From an uncultured Muriicola sp. (GTDB taxonomy: Bacteria > Bacteroidota > Bacteroidia > Flavobacteriales > Flavobacteriaceae), in assembly GCA_945786965.1 (NCBI GenBank), contig CALZFZ010000066.1, forward strand, positions 1 through 64,000: a stretch of 64,000 nucleotides of DNA, in the 5' to 3' direction. Position numbers and translations under genes: made by a program. Numbering within the stretch: the stretch's first letter is position 1; each line of letters opens with the position of its first letter. The notes under the pieces are model-generated. The model was given only the letters and a program-made list of their open reading frames with translations, searched no databases and was not told the origin of the DNA. Positions 16,616 through 24,870 of this stretch are shown here, piece after piece.

Positions 16616-18247
16616 TCAAGACTCGTCTTCCGTTACTTCAAGATTAAAGGACTTCTCCTTACGCAATGTAGGCAAGTCTAGTTCTAAAACTTTTTGGAGC
16701 ATTGGATCTATAGTGCCTTTTATTTTAGCACTGATATTGGCAGAAAATAATTGTTCAGCTATGGTGGCTTTTAGATATAGTTTTATTTTTTGGTCATAAT
16801 CATAAAAACTCATTCGGATATTATTTTGAATGGCAAAATCGACAAATTTTTCAAAGAGAATATCATCGACCCGGAATTCTGAAAGAAAATCTTCCTCCGT
16901 ATAGTTGTCGTATTGCTTTCTATCATTCTCCAGGTGTTCAAAAACGAAACGTGCAATAAACCCCAGATTTGCCATGCTTTCAATGGTCTCTTCTTCTAAA
17001 TTGCCAATCGGCACAAAAACATCGGGTATAATTCCCCCTCCACCATAAACTACTTTGCCTTTAGGGGTCGTGTACATCAAGGAATCTGCAACTTTAATGC
17101 TGTCTTGAGATACGAGTTCTCCATTGTGATACCGCTCTGTAAATCTTTCATAATAGTCCTTGTTACCATTCTCGTATGTTCTTTGGATAGAACGCCCTGT
17201 TGGCGTATAGTACCGCGACACTGTTAACCGAACAGCGGAGCCATCTCCCAATTCCATTTCTCTTTGCACCAGGCCTTTCCCAAAGGATCTTCTCCCAACT
17301 ATAGTTCCTATATCGTTATCCTGTAAGGCACCTGCAATGATCTCACTAGCCGAAGCCGAGCGCTCATTTATCAGGACAAATACCGGCTTGTCTTCAAAAG
17401 AACCTACGTTGGTAGCAAATGTCTTATCTATTTTACCCTTTTTGTTCTTGGTGTAAAGTATAAGTTTCCCGTCTTCCAAAAATTCATCGGCCATTTGTTC
17501 TGCGATTCCTAAATAGCCCCCCGGATTATCGCGCAAGTCCAAGGTAATTTTCTCAGCTCCTTGCTGTTGCAGCGATTTCAGTGCTTTTTTAAATTCTCTG
17601 AATGTGGTCTCGGCAAAACGGTTTATTTTGATATAGCCCATATCCGCAGTTAGCATGTAGTATGCCTCCACACTTTTTATGGGAACCCGGTCTCTTTGGA
17701 GGGTAATGTTAAAAAATCGGTTATCCTTTTTTCGATATACCTGCAATTTGACCGAGGAACCACTTTCCCCTTTTAACTTACTTACAATGCTATTACTAGG
17801 CATGTTTCTGCCAAATAAAGTATCCTTATCTGCCATTAAAATACGATCTCCTGGCTTAATCCCTTTTACATAACTGGGTCCATTTTCAATGGTCCGTATA
17901 ACCGTTATAGTATCTTTATACATATAAAAATTAATCCCGATCCCTACAAAATCGCCCTTCATATTTTCCGAAACCCGGGCCATTTCTTCTTTAGGAATGT
18001 ATACGGAATGTGGATCTAACTTGCCCAAAATATTATTTACGGTAACATCTACGATACTATCCGTATTAATTTCATCTACATACTCATATTCGATATAATC
18101 AATTAGACGGTTAAGTTTGTCCTTTTTGGAATTTGTTGTAAATAACTTCTCGGGCGAATCATTAAAATGCAGCTTACCACCAATTAAGATCCCAATAGCC
18201 ATTGCTAATGCGATAATTGTAGGCCATATGTAATGGTACTTCTTCAT
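16616..18247 (-). CDS. C-terminal processing peptidase (S41 family, PDZ)
   Basis: The 543-residue protein has an N-terminal membrane anchor (residues 7-24), then an S41 N-terminal region with YVDEINTDSIVD and LDPHSVYIP. A PDZ domain (about 95-185) has VGIGINF and GIKPGDRILMAD. The protease core has LDLRDNPGG, ERSASASEI (nucleophile most likely S299) and FGKG (K324 as general base), forming the Ser-Lys dyad of Prc/CtpA. A C-terminal extension of about 150 residues follows, longer than in small CtpA proteins and usual for Bacteroidota. It is probably periplasmic, trimming exported proteins or controlling cell-wall enzymes. It follows the dCMP deaminase gene by 14 bases on the same strand, a likely operon. 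Confidence 0.93.
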   Translation of the reverse strand: MKKYHYIWPTIIALAMAIGILIGGKLHFNDSPEKLFTTNSKKDKLNRLIDYIEYEYVDEINTDSIVDVTVNNILGKLDPHSVYIPKEEMARVSENMKGDFVGIGINFYMYKDTITVIRTIENGPSYVKGIKPGDRILMADKDTLFGRNMPSNSIVSKLKGESGSSVKLQVYRKKDNRFFNITLQRDRVPIKSVEAYYMLTADMGYIKINRFAETTFREFKKALKSLQQQGAEKITLDLRDNPGGYLGIAEQMADEFLEDGKLILYTKNKKGKIDKTFATNVGSFEDKPVFVLINERSASASEIIAGALQDNDIGTIVGRRSFGKGLVQREMELGDGSAVRLTVSRYYTPTGRSIQRTYENGNKDYYERFTERYHNGELVSQDSIKVADSLMYTTPKGKVVYGGGGIIPDVFVPIGNLEEETIESMANLGFIARFVFEHLENDRKQYDNYTEEDFLSEFRVDDILFEKFVDFAIQNNIRMSFYDYDQKIKLYLKATIAEQLFSANISAKIKGTIDPMLQKVLELDLPTLRKEKSFNLEVTEDES

Positions 18248-18261
18248 GGATACTTTATTGT

Positions 18262-18696
18262 TTAATCCTCCATAATCTGAGGCAGGTGTTCCAGCGCCAC
18301 CCCCGCCCTTTTAAGGAACTGTAATCCGGAATCGTCCTTATATGCAATTTGGTATACAACACGTTTTATGCCAGACTGGTGAATTAGTTTACTGCATTCC
18401 TTACATGGCGATAAGGTGATGTATAAAGTAGCCCCTTCACAAGACTGAGTAGATGAAGCCACCTTAGATATTGCATTAGCTTCTGCGTGTAATACATACC
18501 ATTTTGTATATCCTTCTTCGTCCTCGCAGATATTCTCGAAACCTGATGGGGTTCCATTGTAACCATCGGATATGATCATTCGATCCTTAACGATAATGGC
18601 CCCTACTTGTCTGCGATGACAATAAGACAATTTACCCCACTCATGGGCCATTCTCAGATAGGCTTTATCGTATTTTAATTGTTTCTTCTTTATCAC
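18262..18696 (-). CDS. dCMP deaminase family protein (ComEB-like)
   Basis: The 144-residue zinc-dependent cytidine/deoxycytidylate deaminase has H70-A-E72 in VLHAEANA and C98-x2-C101 in SPCKECSK, the zinc ligands and the proton-shuttling glutamate. N-terminal residues CHRRQVGAIIVKD and ISDGYNGTPSGF are the nucleotide-binding loop of the dCMP branch. It makes dUMP from dCMP to feed thymidylate synthesis. The ctp gene follows 14 bases later. A promoter-like TTG-N17-TATCTTAG lies upstream at 18737-18764. Confidence 0.93.
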   Translation of the reverse strand: MIKKKQLKYDKAYLRMAHEWGKLSYCHRRQVGAIIVKDRMIISDGYNGTPSGFENICEDEEGYTKWYVLHAEANAISKVASSTQSCEGATLYITLSPCKECSKLIHQSGIKRVVYQIAYKDDSGLQFLKRAGVALEHLPQIMED

Positions 18697-18736
18697 TTAA
18701 AAATATAACTGCTTCTTTCTAGAGAATGGGAAGGCA

Positions 18737-18764
18737 CTAAGATACCCGCTTTACAATTGTTCAA
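18737..18764 (-). promoter_or_regulatory. Candidate -33/-7 promoter for the dCMP deaminase-ctp operon
   Basis: On the minus strand TTG (18764-18762) is followed after 17 bases by TATCTTAG (18744-18737), one mismatch from TAnnTTTG. Spacing fits the Bacteroidota pattern; the leader would be about 34 bases. Confidence 0.35.
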
Positions 18765-18868
18765 CAACCATAATTGGTTAATTTTTATTTAAAACCGATA
18801 ACCGGCTACTTTAATCCACATTATTGTTTTTACAGGTAGTACTGGGAATACGAATTTCAGCGGTTCAA

Positions 18869-19453
18869 CTAAAAGGGCCATGTATTAATTATCATGGGCA
18901 TAGTGATCAGTATCACCCCTATTGAAGTTGCCAGAATAAAATGTTGCTTTTTTATTTTAAGTCCGGATTCCATCAGTAAAGCCAGTAGCAATACCCCCAT
19001 GATAATTACTACCTGGGCTATTTCGATCCCGGTTGCAAAACCCAATAGTGGTGTAGCTTTTTCGTCCTGACCTGCGATAAGCATTTTAAAATAGTTCGAA
19101 AATCCCAGCCCATGTATCAGTCCAAAAAAGGCCGTAGCCAAAACTTGTATAAGGTAATTCAGATTGGAAACCTTTTTAAGGGTATCTTTTACATTGAACA
19201 AAGCCGTGATCAAAATGGTTATTGGAATTAAGAATTCTATTAATCCCTCGTCCAATTGAAGCAGATCATACACAGACAAGGTTAGGGAAAAACAATGGGC
19301 AACGGTGAAAATAGTCACCAAGGTTAATATTCGTTTCCAAAGTCTAAAGGTAAATGGGATGGCAAGCGCTGTTAAAAACAAAATATGGTCGTATGCACTC
19401 AGGTCTAACACATGTCCCAGCCCCAATTCAATATAAAACCAAAAATCTCCCAT
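18869..19453 (-). CDS. HupE/UreJ-like membrane protein
   Basis: The 194-residue protein has about six helices. The signature near the N-terminus, GLGHVLDLSAYDHILFL (residues 12-28), with His and Asp in or near the membrane, and IHGLGFSNYF later, are typical of the HupE/UreJ family, whose members are proposed nickel or cobalt permeases. No hydrogenase or urease gene is nearby, so metal transport is only a family-level guess. It lies 15 bases after the DjlA-like gene on the same strand. Confidence 0.85.
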   Translation of the reverse strand: MGDFWFYIELGLGHVLDLSAYDHILFLTALAIPFTFRLWKRILTLVTIFTVAHCFSLTLSVYDLLQLDEGLIEFLIPITILITALFNVKDTLKKVSNLNYLIQVLATAFFGLIHGLGFSNYFKMLIAGQDEKATPLLGFATGIEIAQVVIIMGVLLLALLMESGLKIKKQHFILATSIGVILITMPMIINTWPF

Positions 19454-19468
19454 GGATGGTATCCTATA

Positions 19469-20209
19469 TTAAATTCCGCGCTCACTTTGAATTTGTTCAT
19501 AAGCCTTTTGAACTTCCTTGAACTTTTCTTCCGCACCCTTTTTAATAGCCTCATTTTCAGTAATGACCTTATCCGGGTGATACTTTTTCGCCATTCTTCT
19601 ATAGGCTTTTTTTACCTCATCGTCGGAAGCACTTTTCTCGATCTCAAGGATCTTATAGGCCGTATCTACTGATTTTATGAACATGGCTTTGATGCTCTCA
19701 AAATCGTTCCTCCCTATACGTAAATATCGGGCTATTTCACTGATCTTATCGATCTCCAATGAACTTACACTCCCATCGGACTGTGCAATGGCAAACAAAA
19801 AGTGAATGAGTTGTAAGCGAACCTCAAACCGGGTTCGTTGATTGAGAAAGGTACAGATGCGCTGAGCCGAAATCTCTCGTTTCTTTATCACCTCATTAAA
19901 CGTCCTGAAGATGGCATTGGCCTTTTCCTTTCCGTAAGTGCTTAAAAAATATTGCCTTACGTAGTCTAGTTCTTTTTGATTAACCTGGCCATCTGCCTTG
20001 ATCACAATAGAACACAAAGACAGCAAATTCAATTCAAAATCGGCCGGTGAAACTTTTTGACGGGAAAGATCTTCAAAAATGGTACGTGCACTGTTCCCTG
20101 AACCCATACTATCCATTACACTACCAACCAGAAAGCCTATAATGGCACCGGGTAAACGAAATAAAAAATAGCCCAATATGGCAGCGATCCATCTGATCAT
20201 TATCCTCAA
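19469..20209 (-). CDS. DjlA-like protein: membrane anchor, TerB domain, C-terminal J domain
   Basis: The 246-residue protein has an N-terminal hydrophobic, glycine-rich anchor ([20 protein letters not shown]). A TerB-like helical domain (about residues 45-160, with [20 protein letters not shown] and [13 protein letters not shown]) follows, and a J domain (about 183-246) carries the HPD motif in KYHPDKV. The order matches DjlA, a membrane co-chaperone that stimulates the ATPase of DnaK. TerB acidic motifs (KADGQV, QSDGSV) may bind metal. It is the first gene of the pair with the HupE-like protein, and a promoter match precedes it. It is divergent from the bacilliredoxin gene. Confidence 0.88.
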   Translation of the reverse strand: MRIMIRWIAAILGYFLFRLPGAIIGFLVGSVMDSMGSGNSARTIFEDLSRQKVSPADFELNLLSLCSIVIKADGQVNQKELDYVRQYFLSTYGKEKANAIFRTFNEVIKKREISAQRICTFLNQRTRFEVRLQLIHFLFAIAQSDGSVSSLEIDKISEIARYLRIGRNDFESIKAMFIKSVDTAYKILEIEKSASDDEVKKAYRRMAKKYHPDKVITENEAIKKGAEEKFKEVQKAYEQIQSERGI

Positions 20210-20219
20210 AAAATTTTGG

Positions 20220-20227
20220 CAAAGATA
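20220..20227 (-). promoter_or_regulatory. Candidate -7 promoter element for the djlA-like gene
   Basis: On the minus strand TATCTTTG is an exact TAnnTTTG match, 11 bases before the ATG at 20209, implying a very short leader. Confidence 0.42.
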
Positions 20228-20294
20228 GGATTTAAGAGGGAATAACTCTTGTGCCTATTAAGAAAGCTTTAGCTTAAAACTTGGACATTTTAAT

Positions 20295-20302
20295 TATCTT
20301 TG
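20295..20302 (+). promoter_or_regulatory. Candidate -7 promoter element for the bacilliredoxin gene
   Basis: TATCTTTG is an exact TAnnTTTG match, 27 bases before the ATG at 20329. TTA at 20274-20276 is a partial -33 element with 18-base spacing. Confidence 0.45.
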
Positions 20303-20328
20303 CAGTGAACTAAAATAAAAAATAGACT

Positions 20329-20739
20329 ATGTATCCTGCGGAATTAGTAAAACCAATGAGACAAGACCTGGCTTCAGCCGGATTTGAAGAATTATATACG
20401 GCAGAGGCAGTAGAAAATGCCATACAAAAAGAGGGGACTACGCTGGTAGTCGTTAATTCTGTTTGTGGCTGTGCTGCTGCCAACGCAAGACCTGCTGCAA
20501 AATTGAGCCTGCGCAACGATAAAAAACCAAATCATCTGGTTACCGTATTTGCCGGTGTTGATATGGAAGCCGTTGATGCTGCCAGAAATCTAATGGTTCC
20601 ATTTCCTCCATCATCGCCCAGTATGGCGTTATTTAAGAATGGCGAATTGGTTCATATGATAGAGCGTCATCATATTGAAGGAAGACCCGCAGAAATGATC
20701 GCGGAGAATTTAATGGAAGCTTATAACGATTTCTGCTAA
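20329..20739 (+). CDS. BrxA/BrxB family bacilliredoxin
   Basis: The 136-residue thioredoxin-fold protein has the C46-G-C48 active site in NSVCGCAAANARP, characteristic of the YphP/YqiW (BrxA/BrxB) family, and FPPSSPSMALFKNGE near the C-terminus. In Firmicutes these proteins remove bacillithiol from oxidised proteins; many Bacteroidota also make or encode enzymes for bacillithiol. It is a single-gene unit: its own promoter match lies upstream and a terminator follows 23 bases after the stop. Confidence 0.92.
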   Translation: MYPAELVKPMRQDLASAGFEELYTAEAVENAIQKEGTTLVVVNSVCGCAAANARPAAKLSLRNDKKPNHLVTVFAGVDMEAVDAARNLMVPFPPSSPSMALFKNGELVHMIERHHIEGRPAEMIAENLMEAYNDFC

Positions 20740-20762
20740 TAAAAATCGAATATTAAAAATTG

Positions 20763-20797
20763 AAAACCGTGCTTATAAAGTGCGGTTTTTTATTTTT
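20763..20797 (+). terminator. Terminator after the bacilliredoxin gene
   Basis: AAAACCG (20763-20769) pairs with CGGTTTT (20783-20789), followed by TTATTTTT. It ends six bases before the plsC start, so plsC must begin from read-through or a promoter inside this unit. Confidence 0.65.
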
Positions 20798-20802
20798 GCT
20801 CT

Positions 20803-21537
20803 ATGCGAAAGCTATTGGCGTATCCATTAACCTGTATCTACTTTATCTTTTTTGGGGTGGCACTCCTGGTATTCCATCCCATCCAATGGATCTGCTTTAA
20901 CTGGTTTGGTTATAATGCCCATCAAAAGAGTGTTAGCTATTTGAATTTGGTTTTAATGTGGTGTACCTATCTGCTTGGTACCCGATATAGTTTTAAAAAA
21001 CCCTATAACCTGCCAAAGAACAGGCCATTGATAATTGTCGCCAACCATCAAAGTATGAATGATATCCCTCCAATAATATGGTATATGCGGGCATATCACC
21101 CAAAATTTGTTAGTAAAATAGAATTGGGGAAGGGAATTCCTAGCGTATCCTATAATCTGCGCCATGGCGGTTCTGCACTTATAGACCGCAAGGATGCTAA
21201 GCAGGCCCTGGTAGCGATTTCCAAATTGGGGAAATATATTGAAATAAATAAGCGAAGTGCCGTCATATTTCCTGAGGGAACACGCAGCAGAACGGGCCAT
21301 CCCAAAAAATTTCAGACCACCGGATTGAAAGTGCTTATGAAACAAGCACCATCAGCACTCATAGTTCCCATCAGCATTAATAATTCCTGGAAAATGCTCC
21401 GGTATGGCAAATTTCCATATGGTATTGGATCGCATTTGTTTTTTCATGTACACCCTCCTGTTGAAAATAGCGGGGACCCCGATCAACTAATTGCCAGGGT
21501 TGAAGAAATCATTACTGGTGGCGTAAATTCTTTTTAA
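20803..21537 (+). CDS. plsC: 1-acyl-sn-glycerol-3-phosphate acyltransferase
   Basis: The 244-residue membrane-associated enzyme adds the second acyl chain to lysophosphatidic acid. An N-terminal hydrophobic region (residues 5-35) anchors it. The catalytic motif NHQSMND (H82, D87) is the HX4D box, IFPEGTRSR is motif III for glycerol phosphate binding, and VPISINNS is motif IV. The stop overlaps the ATG of the HD-domain gene by one base (TAATG), showing translational coupling. Confidence 0.93.
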   Translation: MRKLLAYPLTCIYFIFFGVALLVFHPIQWICFNWFGYNAHQKSVSYLNLVLMWCTYLLGTRYSFKKPYNLPKNRPLIIVANHQSMNDIPPIIWYMRAYHPKFVSKIELGKGIPSVSYNLRHGGSALIDRKDAKQALVAISKLGKYIEINKRSAVIFPEGTRSRTGHPKKFQTTGLKVLMKQAPSALIVPISINNSWKMLRYGKFPYGIGSHLFFHVHPPVENSGDPDQLIARVEEIITGGVNSF

Positions 21538-22196
21538 TGCATAATACAGAGCTTGTTGAAGAAACTATTTCCTTTGTCAAGGAAACCCTTGGAGGTGCCG
21601 AAGCCGGGCATGATTGGTTTCATACCCAACGGGTTTTTAGAAATGCCCTGTTAATAGCTAAAGATGAGAAAGTAGATGTGTTAATAGTTAGCCTCGGGGC
21701 ATTGCTGCATGATATAGCGGATGCAAAATTTCATGATGGAGATGAGACGCTAGGACCAAAATTGGCTCAGGAATTTCTGGTTTCCCTGCAAATAGATGCC
21801 GAAATAACAGAACAGGTTATACATATTATAGAACATATTTCCTTTAAAAATAGTCTCGCTAAAAAAGGCCATCCTCCATATTCTAAAGAGCTACAGGTAG
21901 TGCAGGATGCAGATCGTTTAGACGCCCTCGGTGCCATAGGAATAGCAAGGGCTTTCCATTATGGGGGCTATAAAAACAGGGAGCTTTATAACCCGGACAT
22001 TCCGCCTAACCTGGAAATTACTAAAGAGGAATACAAACATTCTCATAGCCCAACCATCAATCATTTTTATGAGAAACTGTTGCACCTGAAAGATAAAATG
22101 AACACGCATACAGGTAGAAAGATTGCTGAAGAAAGACACCAATTTCTGCTAAAATATCTGGAACATTTCTACTCCGAATGGAATGGTACCAGCTAA
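21537..22196 (+). CDS. HD-domain hydrolase (YedJ/YpgQ-like)
   Basis: The 219-residue metal-dependent phosphohydrolase has GHDWFHTQRV near residue 24, LLHDIADAKFHDGDE (the HD pair near residue 58), a central HIIEHISFK and a later QDADRLDALGAIGIARA. This matches the YedJ/YpgQ group of HD proteins, of which YpgQ is a nucleotide pyrophosphohydrolase. It is coupled to plsC by a TAATG overlap. The substrate here is unknown, and I see no regulatory domain. Confidence 0.9.
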   Translation: MHNTELVEETISFVKETLGGAEAGHDWFHTQRVFRNALLIAKDEKVDVLIVSLGALLHDIADAKFHDGDETLGPKLAQEFLVSLQIDAEITEQVIHIIEHISFKNSLAKKGHPPYSKELQVVQDADRLDALGAIGIARAFHYGGYKNRELYNPDIPPNLEITKEEYKHSHSPTINHFYEKLLHLKDKMNTHTGRKIAEERHQFLLKYLEHFYSEWNGTS

Positions 22197-22308
22197 CAGC
22201 AGTATCAATTTCTACCCATCTTAATATTGAGTACATAGGCTTTTATGCAGGTATAACAGGGTGGTCTTTTTTTTGTATCTTCCAGCTTCATTTTAAAATC
22301 CCTCCAGT

Positions 22309-23733
22309 ATGCAAAGGCGTAAGTTTATTAAAAATGTAGCAGCGTCTTCAGCTGTATTTTCAATCGTTCCAAGTTACGTATTAGGTAAAGGCCATGTACC
22401 CCCCAGCGATACCTTGTATGTGGCAGCTTTTGGTGTAGGTGGCAGAGGGGCCGGCGTCATACGGGGCCTGAATGAAACAGGGAAAGTTAAATTTGTAGCT
22501 TTTTGCGATGTGGATGACCGAAGAGCGGCTGAGACATATGAACTTTTTCCGGATGTAAAAAGATACAGTGACTTTAGAAAGGTCTACAAAAGACAACTCA
22601 AGGACATTGATGCCATTATGGTGGCGACGCCAGACCATACACACGCAACAATTGCCTTGCCATTTATGCGTGAGAAAAAACATGCATACGTGGAAAAACC
22701 GCTTACCCATAACATTGCTGAAGCCCGATTAATGACCCTGGTGGCCAGGGAGAACGGAATAGTGACTCAAATGGGAAATCAGGGTGCTTCAAGCGATGGC
22801 AGCAGACAGGCCAAGGAATGGATCGAAGCTGGAGCCATTGGAACGGTGGAAAGAGTAGATTGCTGGACCAATCGTCCTGTTTGGCCGCAAGGGATTCCGC
22901 TACCCACAGAGATTCATAAGATTCCTAAAGAGCTGGATTGGGACCTATGGCTAGGTCCTGCAGCAAAAAGAGACTACAACGATGCCTATTTGCCTTTTAA
23001 ATGGCGTGGCTGGTGGGATTTTGGAACCGGGGCCCTCGGCGATATGGGCTGCCACATTATGGAAACCCCTTTTGGAGTTTTAGATCTTGGTTACCCTACT
23101 GAGGCCGAAGCAAGCTGCACTACCAATTGGGTGGGCGACTTTATTGAAGCAGATTACAGTGCCTCCTGTCCGGCATCGTCCATTGTTCGATTAAAATTCA
23201 ATACGAAGAAGCATGGAGATATAGCACTGAACTGGTATGACGGGGGTATTATGCCTGACTTGCCAGATGCTCTTAAAGATGGGGAAAGTATTGGAGATAC
23301 CGGTGGAGGAACAGTCTTTTATGGTTCCAAAGGAATTCTGGTTTGCGACGTTTATTCTCGAAATGCCAGATTGCTGCCTTCAGAGATGATGGGCTTATTT
23401 AATGCTCCCGCACCTACCTTAAAACGAATTGAAGGGAGCACCGGCGGGCACCAGCGAAACTGGGTGGAAGGGTGTTTACAGGGAACGGAAACCTCTTCTG
23501 GTTTTGATCGCTCCGGCCCCTTAACAGAAGCTGTCCTAATGGGTAATCTGGCAATCAAAGCTTATCAATACAAAGAAATTATGGAACCCAGGGAACCGGG
23601 CGATAGGCCCAGGATTCAAAGGCCTGGAAGAAGAAAATTACTTTGGGATGGAGACGCCATGAGCGTTACTAATTTTGAAAAAGCCAATGAATGGGTCCAC
23701 GGTTCTTATCGAAAAGGTTGGGAATTAAAATAA
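22309..23733 (+). CDS. Tat-exported Gfo/Idh/MocA family protein
   Basis: The 474-residue protein starts MQRRKFIKNVAAS with a hydrophobic stretch to about residue 26, a twin-arginine signal typical of the Bacteroidota/Planctomycetes branch. The Rossmann motif FGVGGRGAGVIRG (41-53) and EKPLTHN (129-135) follow. The C-terminal domain contains GWWDFGTGALGDMGCHIM. Exported members probably carry a tightly bound NAD through the Tat pore and act redox-neutrally on glycans or glycosides; the GH109 alpha-N-acetylgalactosaminidases belong to the same superfamily. The substrate is unknown. Its last nine bases overlap the 3' end of the convergent radical SAM gene. Confidence 0.9.
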   Translation: MQRRKFIKNVAASSAVFSIVPSYVLGKGHVPPSDTLYVAAFGVGGRGAGVIRGLNETGKVKFVAFCDVDDRRAAETYELFPDVKRYSDFRKVYKRQLKDIDAIMVATPDHTHATIALPFMREKKHAYVEKPLTHNIAEARLMTLVARENGIVTQMGNQGASSDGSRQAKEWIEAGAIGTVERVDCWTNRPVWPQGIPLPTEIHKIPKELDWDLWLGPAAKRDYNDAYLPFKWRGWWDFGTGALGDMGCHIMETPFGVLDLGYPTEAEASCTTNWVGDFIEADYSASCPASSIVRLKFNTKKHGDIALNWYDGGIMPDLPDALKDGESIGDTGGGTVFYGSKGILVCDVYSRNARLLPSEMMGLFNAPAPTLKRIEGSTGGHQRNWVEGCLQGTETSSGFDRSGPLTEAVLMGNLAIKAYQYKEIMEPREPGDRPRIQRPGRRKLLWDGDAMSVTNFEKANEWVHGSYRKGWELK

Positions 23734-24795
23734 TTTCATTTGACCTCCTTTAGCAGATTCATGGAGGGTGGTATTTAACTTCGGAAATTTACGGTCCTTA
23801 AAATAGGTTTGCTTGGCGATACGGGCCGTCTCATGGATCTGTTTGGCCAAAGAACCCTCTCCCCTGTTTCTAATCCCAAATCGACTGTCATGTAAAGTGC
23901 CCCCATGACAACTAGCTATCTGATTTAGTACCTTGGAAGCCTTGTTTGGCATTGTTTTCTGAATCCACTCTTTAAATAGTTCTCCTATTGCCCCATTCAA
24001 TCGTACTACCGTAAAGGCAAATGAGAGCGCCCCGCAATCGGCTGCTGTTTTAGCTAGTTTTAGAAGTTCATGACTATTGATCCCTGGAATAATGGGAGCC
24101 AACATAGCATTTACAGGGATCTTGTTTTCTGATAGTACTTTTATAGTGTCCAGTCTTTTGTGGATCGTTGCCGTTCTTGGTTCCAGAAGACGCCTCGTTT
24201 TCTCAGACAGGGAAGTCAAAGATATGTTTACCCCTAATAAACCGTCTTTATTGAGTTGCTTTAACAGATCCAGGTCCCTCAGTATTAAAGCATTTTTAGT
24301 AATGATCCCTACAGGATGCTTATATTTTAAAAATACCTCCAGGCAGGCCCTGGTAATTTTAAGTTGCTTTTCTGCCGGTTGATAACAATCAGTATTTCCA
24401 GACATCACAATCGTCTCTGCCTTCCATGTTTTGCTCCTAATTTTCTGTTCCAATAGATGAGCGGCATTCTTTTTGAAAAGAATCTTTCTTTCAAAATCCA
24501 ATCCTGCGCTATATCCCCAAAATTCATGGGTATTCCTTGCGTAACAGTAGATGCACCCATGTTCACATCCCTGGTAAGGGTTCATTGAATAAGACATTCC
24601 TACGTCGGGACTTGTAACCTTGTTTATAATGGTCTTAGGGTAAACGGGAAGGTACTGTGTTTTATTCATATCGGCAGTCTCTCCTTCTTTTTTACAATAT
24701 TCAAGGAAATCGTCCCTTATTTCAGAATGATGATGAAGAAATTTATTGTCCGAATTATGCTGGGCTCCCCTGCCTTTAACGTAGTCTTTGGGCAT
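23725..24795 (-). CDS. PA0069-type radical SAM protein
   Basis: The 356-residue protein has the radical SAM cluster motif C77-x3-C81-x2-C84 in QGCEHGCIYCYAR, preceded by SYSMNPY, and an SplB-like organisation (IVMSGNTDCYQPAEK, VGIITKNALILRDLDLL, INVSLTSL-like strand, ARLDTI region). It would bind a 4Fe-4S cluster and cleave S-adenosylmethionine. PA0069-family proteins have no firm function; similarity to spore photoproduct lyase suggests a nucleic-acid or radical-repair role. The start MPKDYVKGRGAQ is the family N-terminus. It overlaps the convergent Gfo/Idh gene by nine bases. Confidence 0.9.
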   Translation of the reverse strand: MPKDYVKGRGAQHNSDNKFLHHHSEIRDDFLEYCKKEGETADMNKTQYLPVYPKTIINKVTSPDVGMSYSMNPYQGCEHGCIYCYARNTHEFWGYSAGLDFERKILFKKNAAHLLEQKIRSKTWKAETIVMSGNTDCYQPAEKQLKITRACLEVFLKYKHPVGIITKNALILRDLDLLKQLNKDGLLGVNISLTSLSEKTRRLLEPRTATIHKRLDTIKVLSENKIPVNAMLAPIIPGINSHELLKLAKTAADCGALSFAFTVVRLNGAIGELFKEWIQKTMPNKASKVLNQIASCHGGTLHDSRFGIRNRGEGSLAKQIHETARIAKQTYFKDRKFPKLNTTLHESAKGGQMKLF

Positions 24796-24870
24796 ATCAA
24801 ATTAGGATTATATCCAAATATATGGATTTTTTCCTAATATAAATGTAGGGAATGGATAAGGGGGATAATT

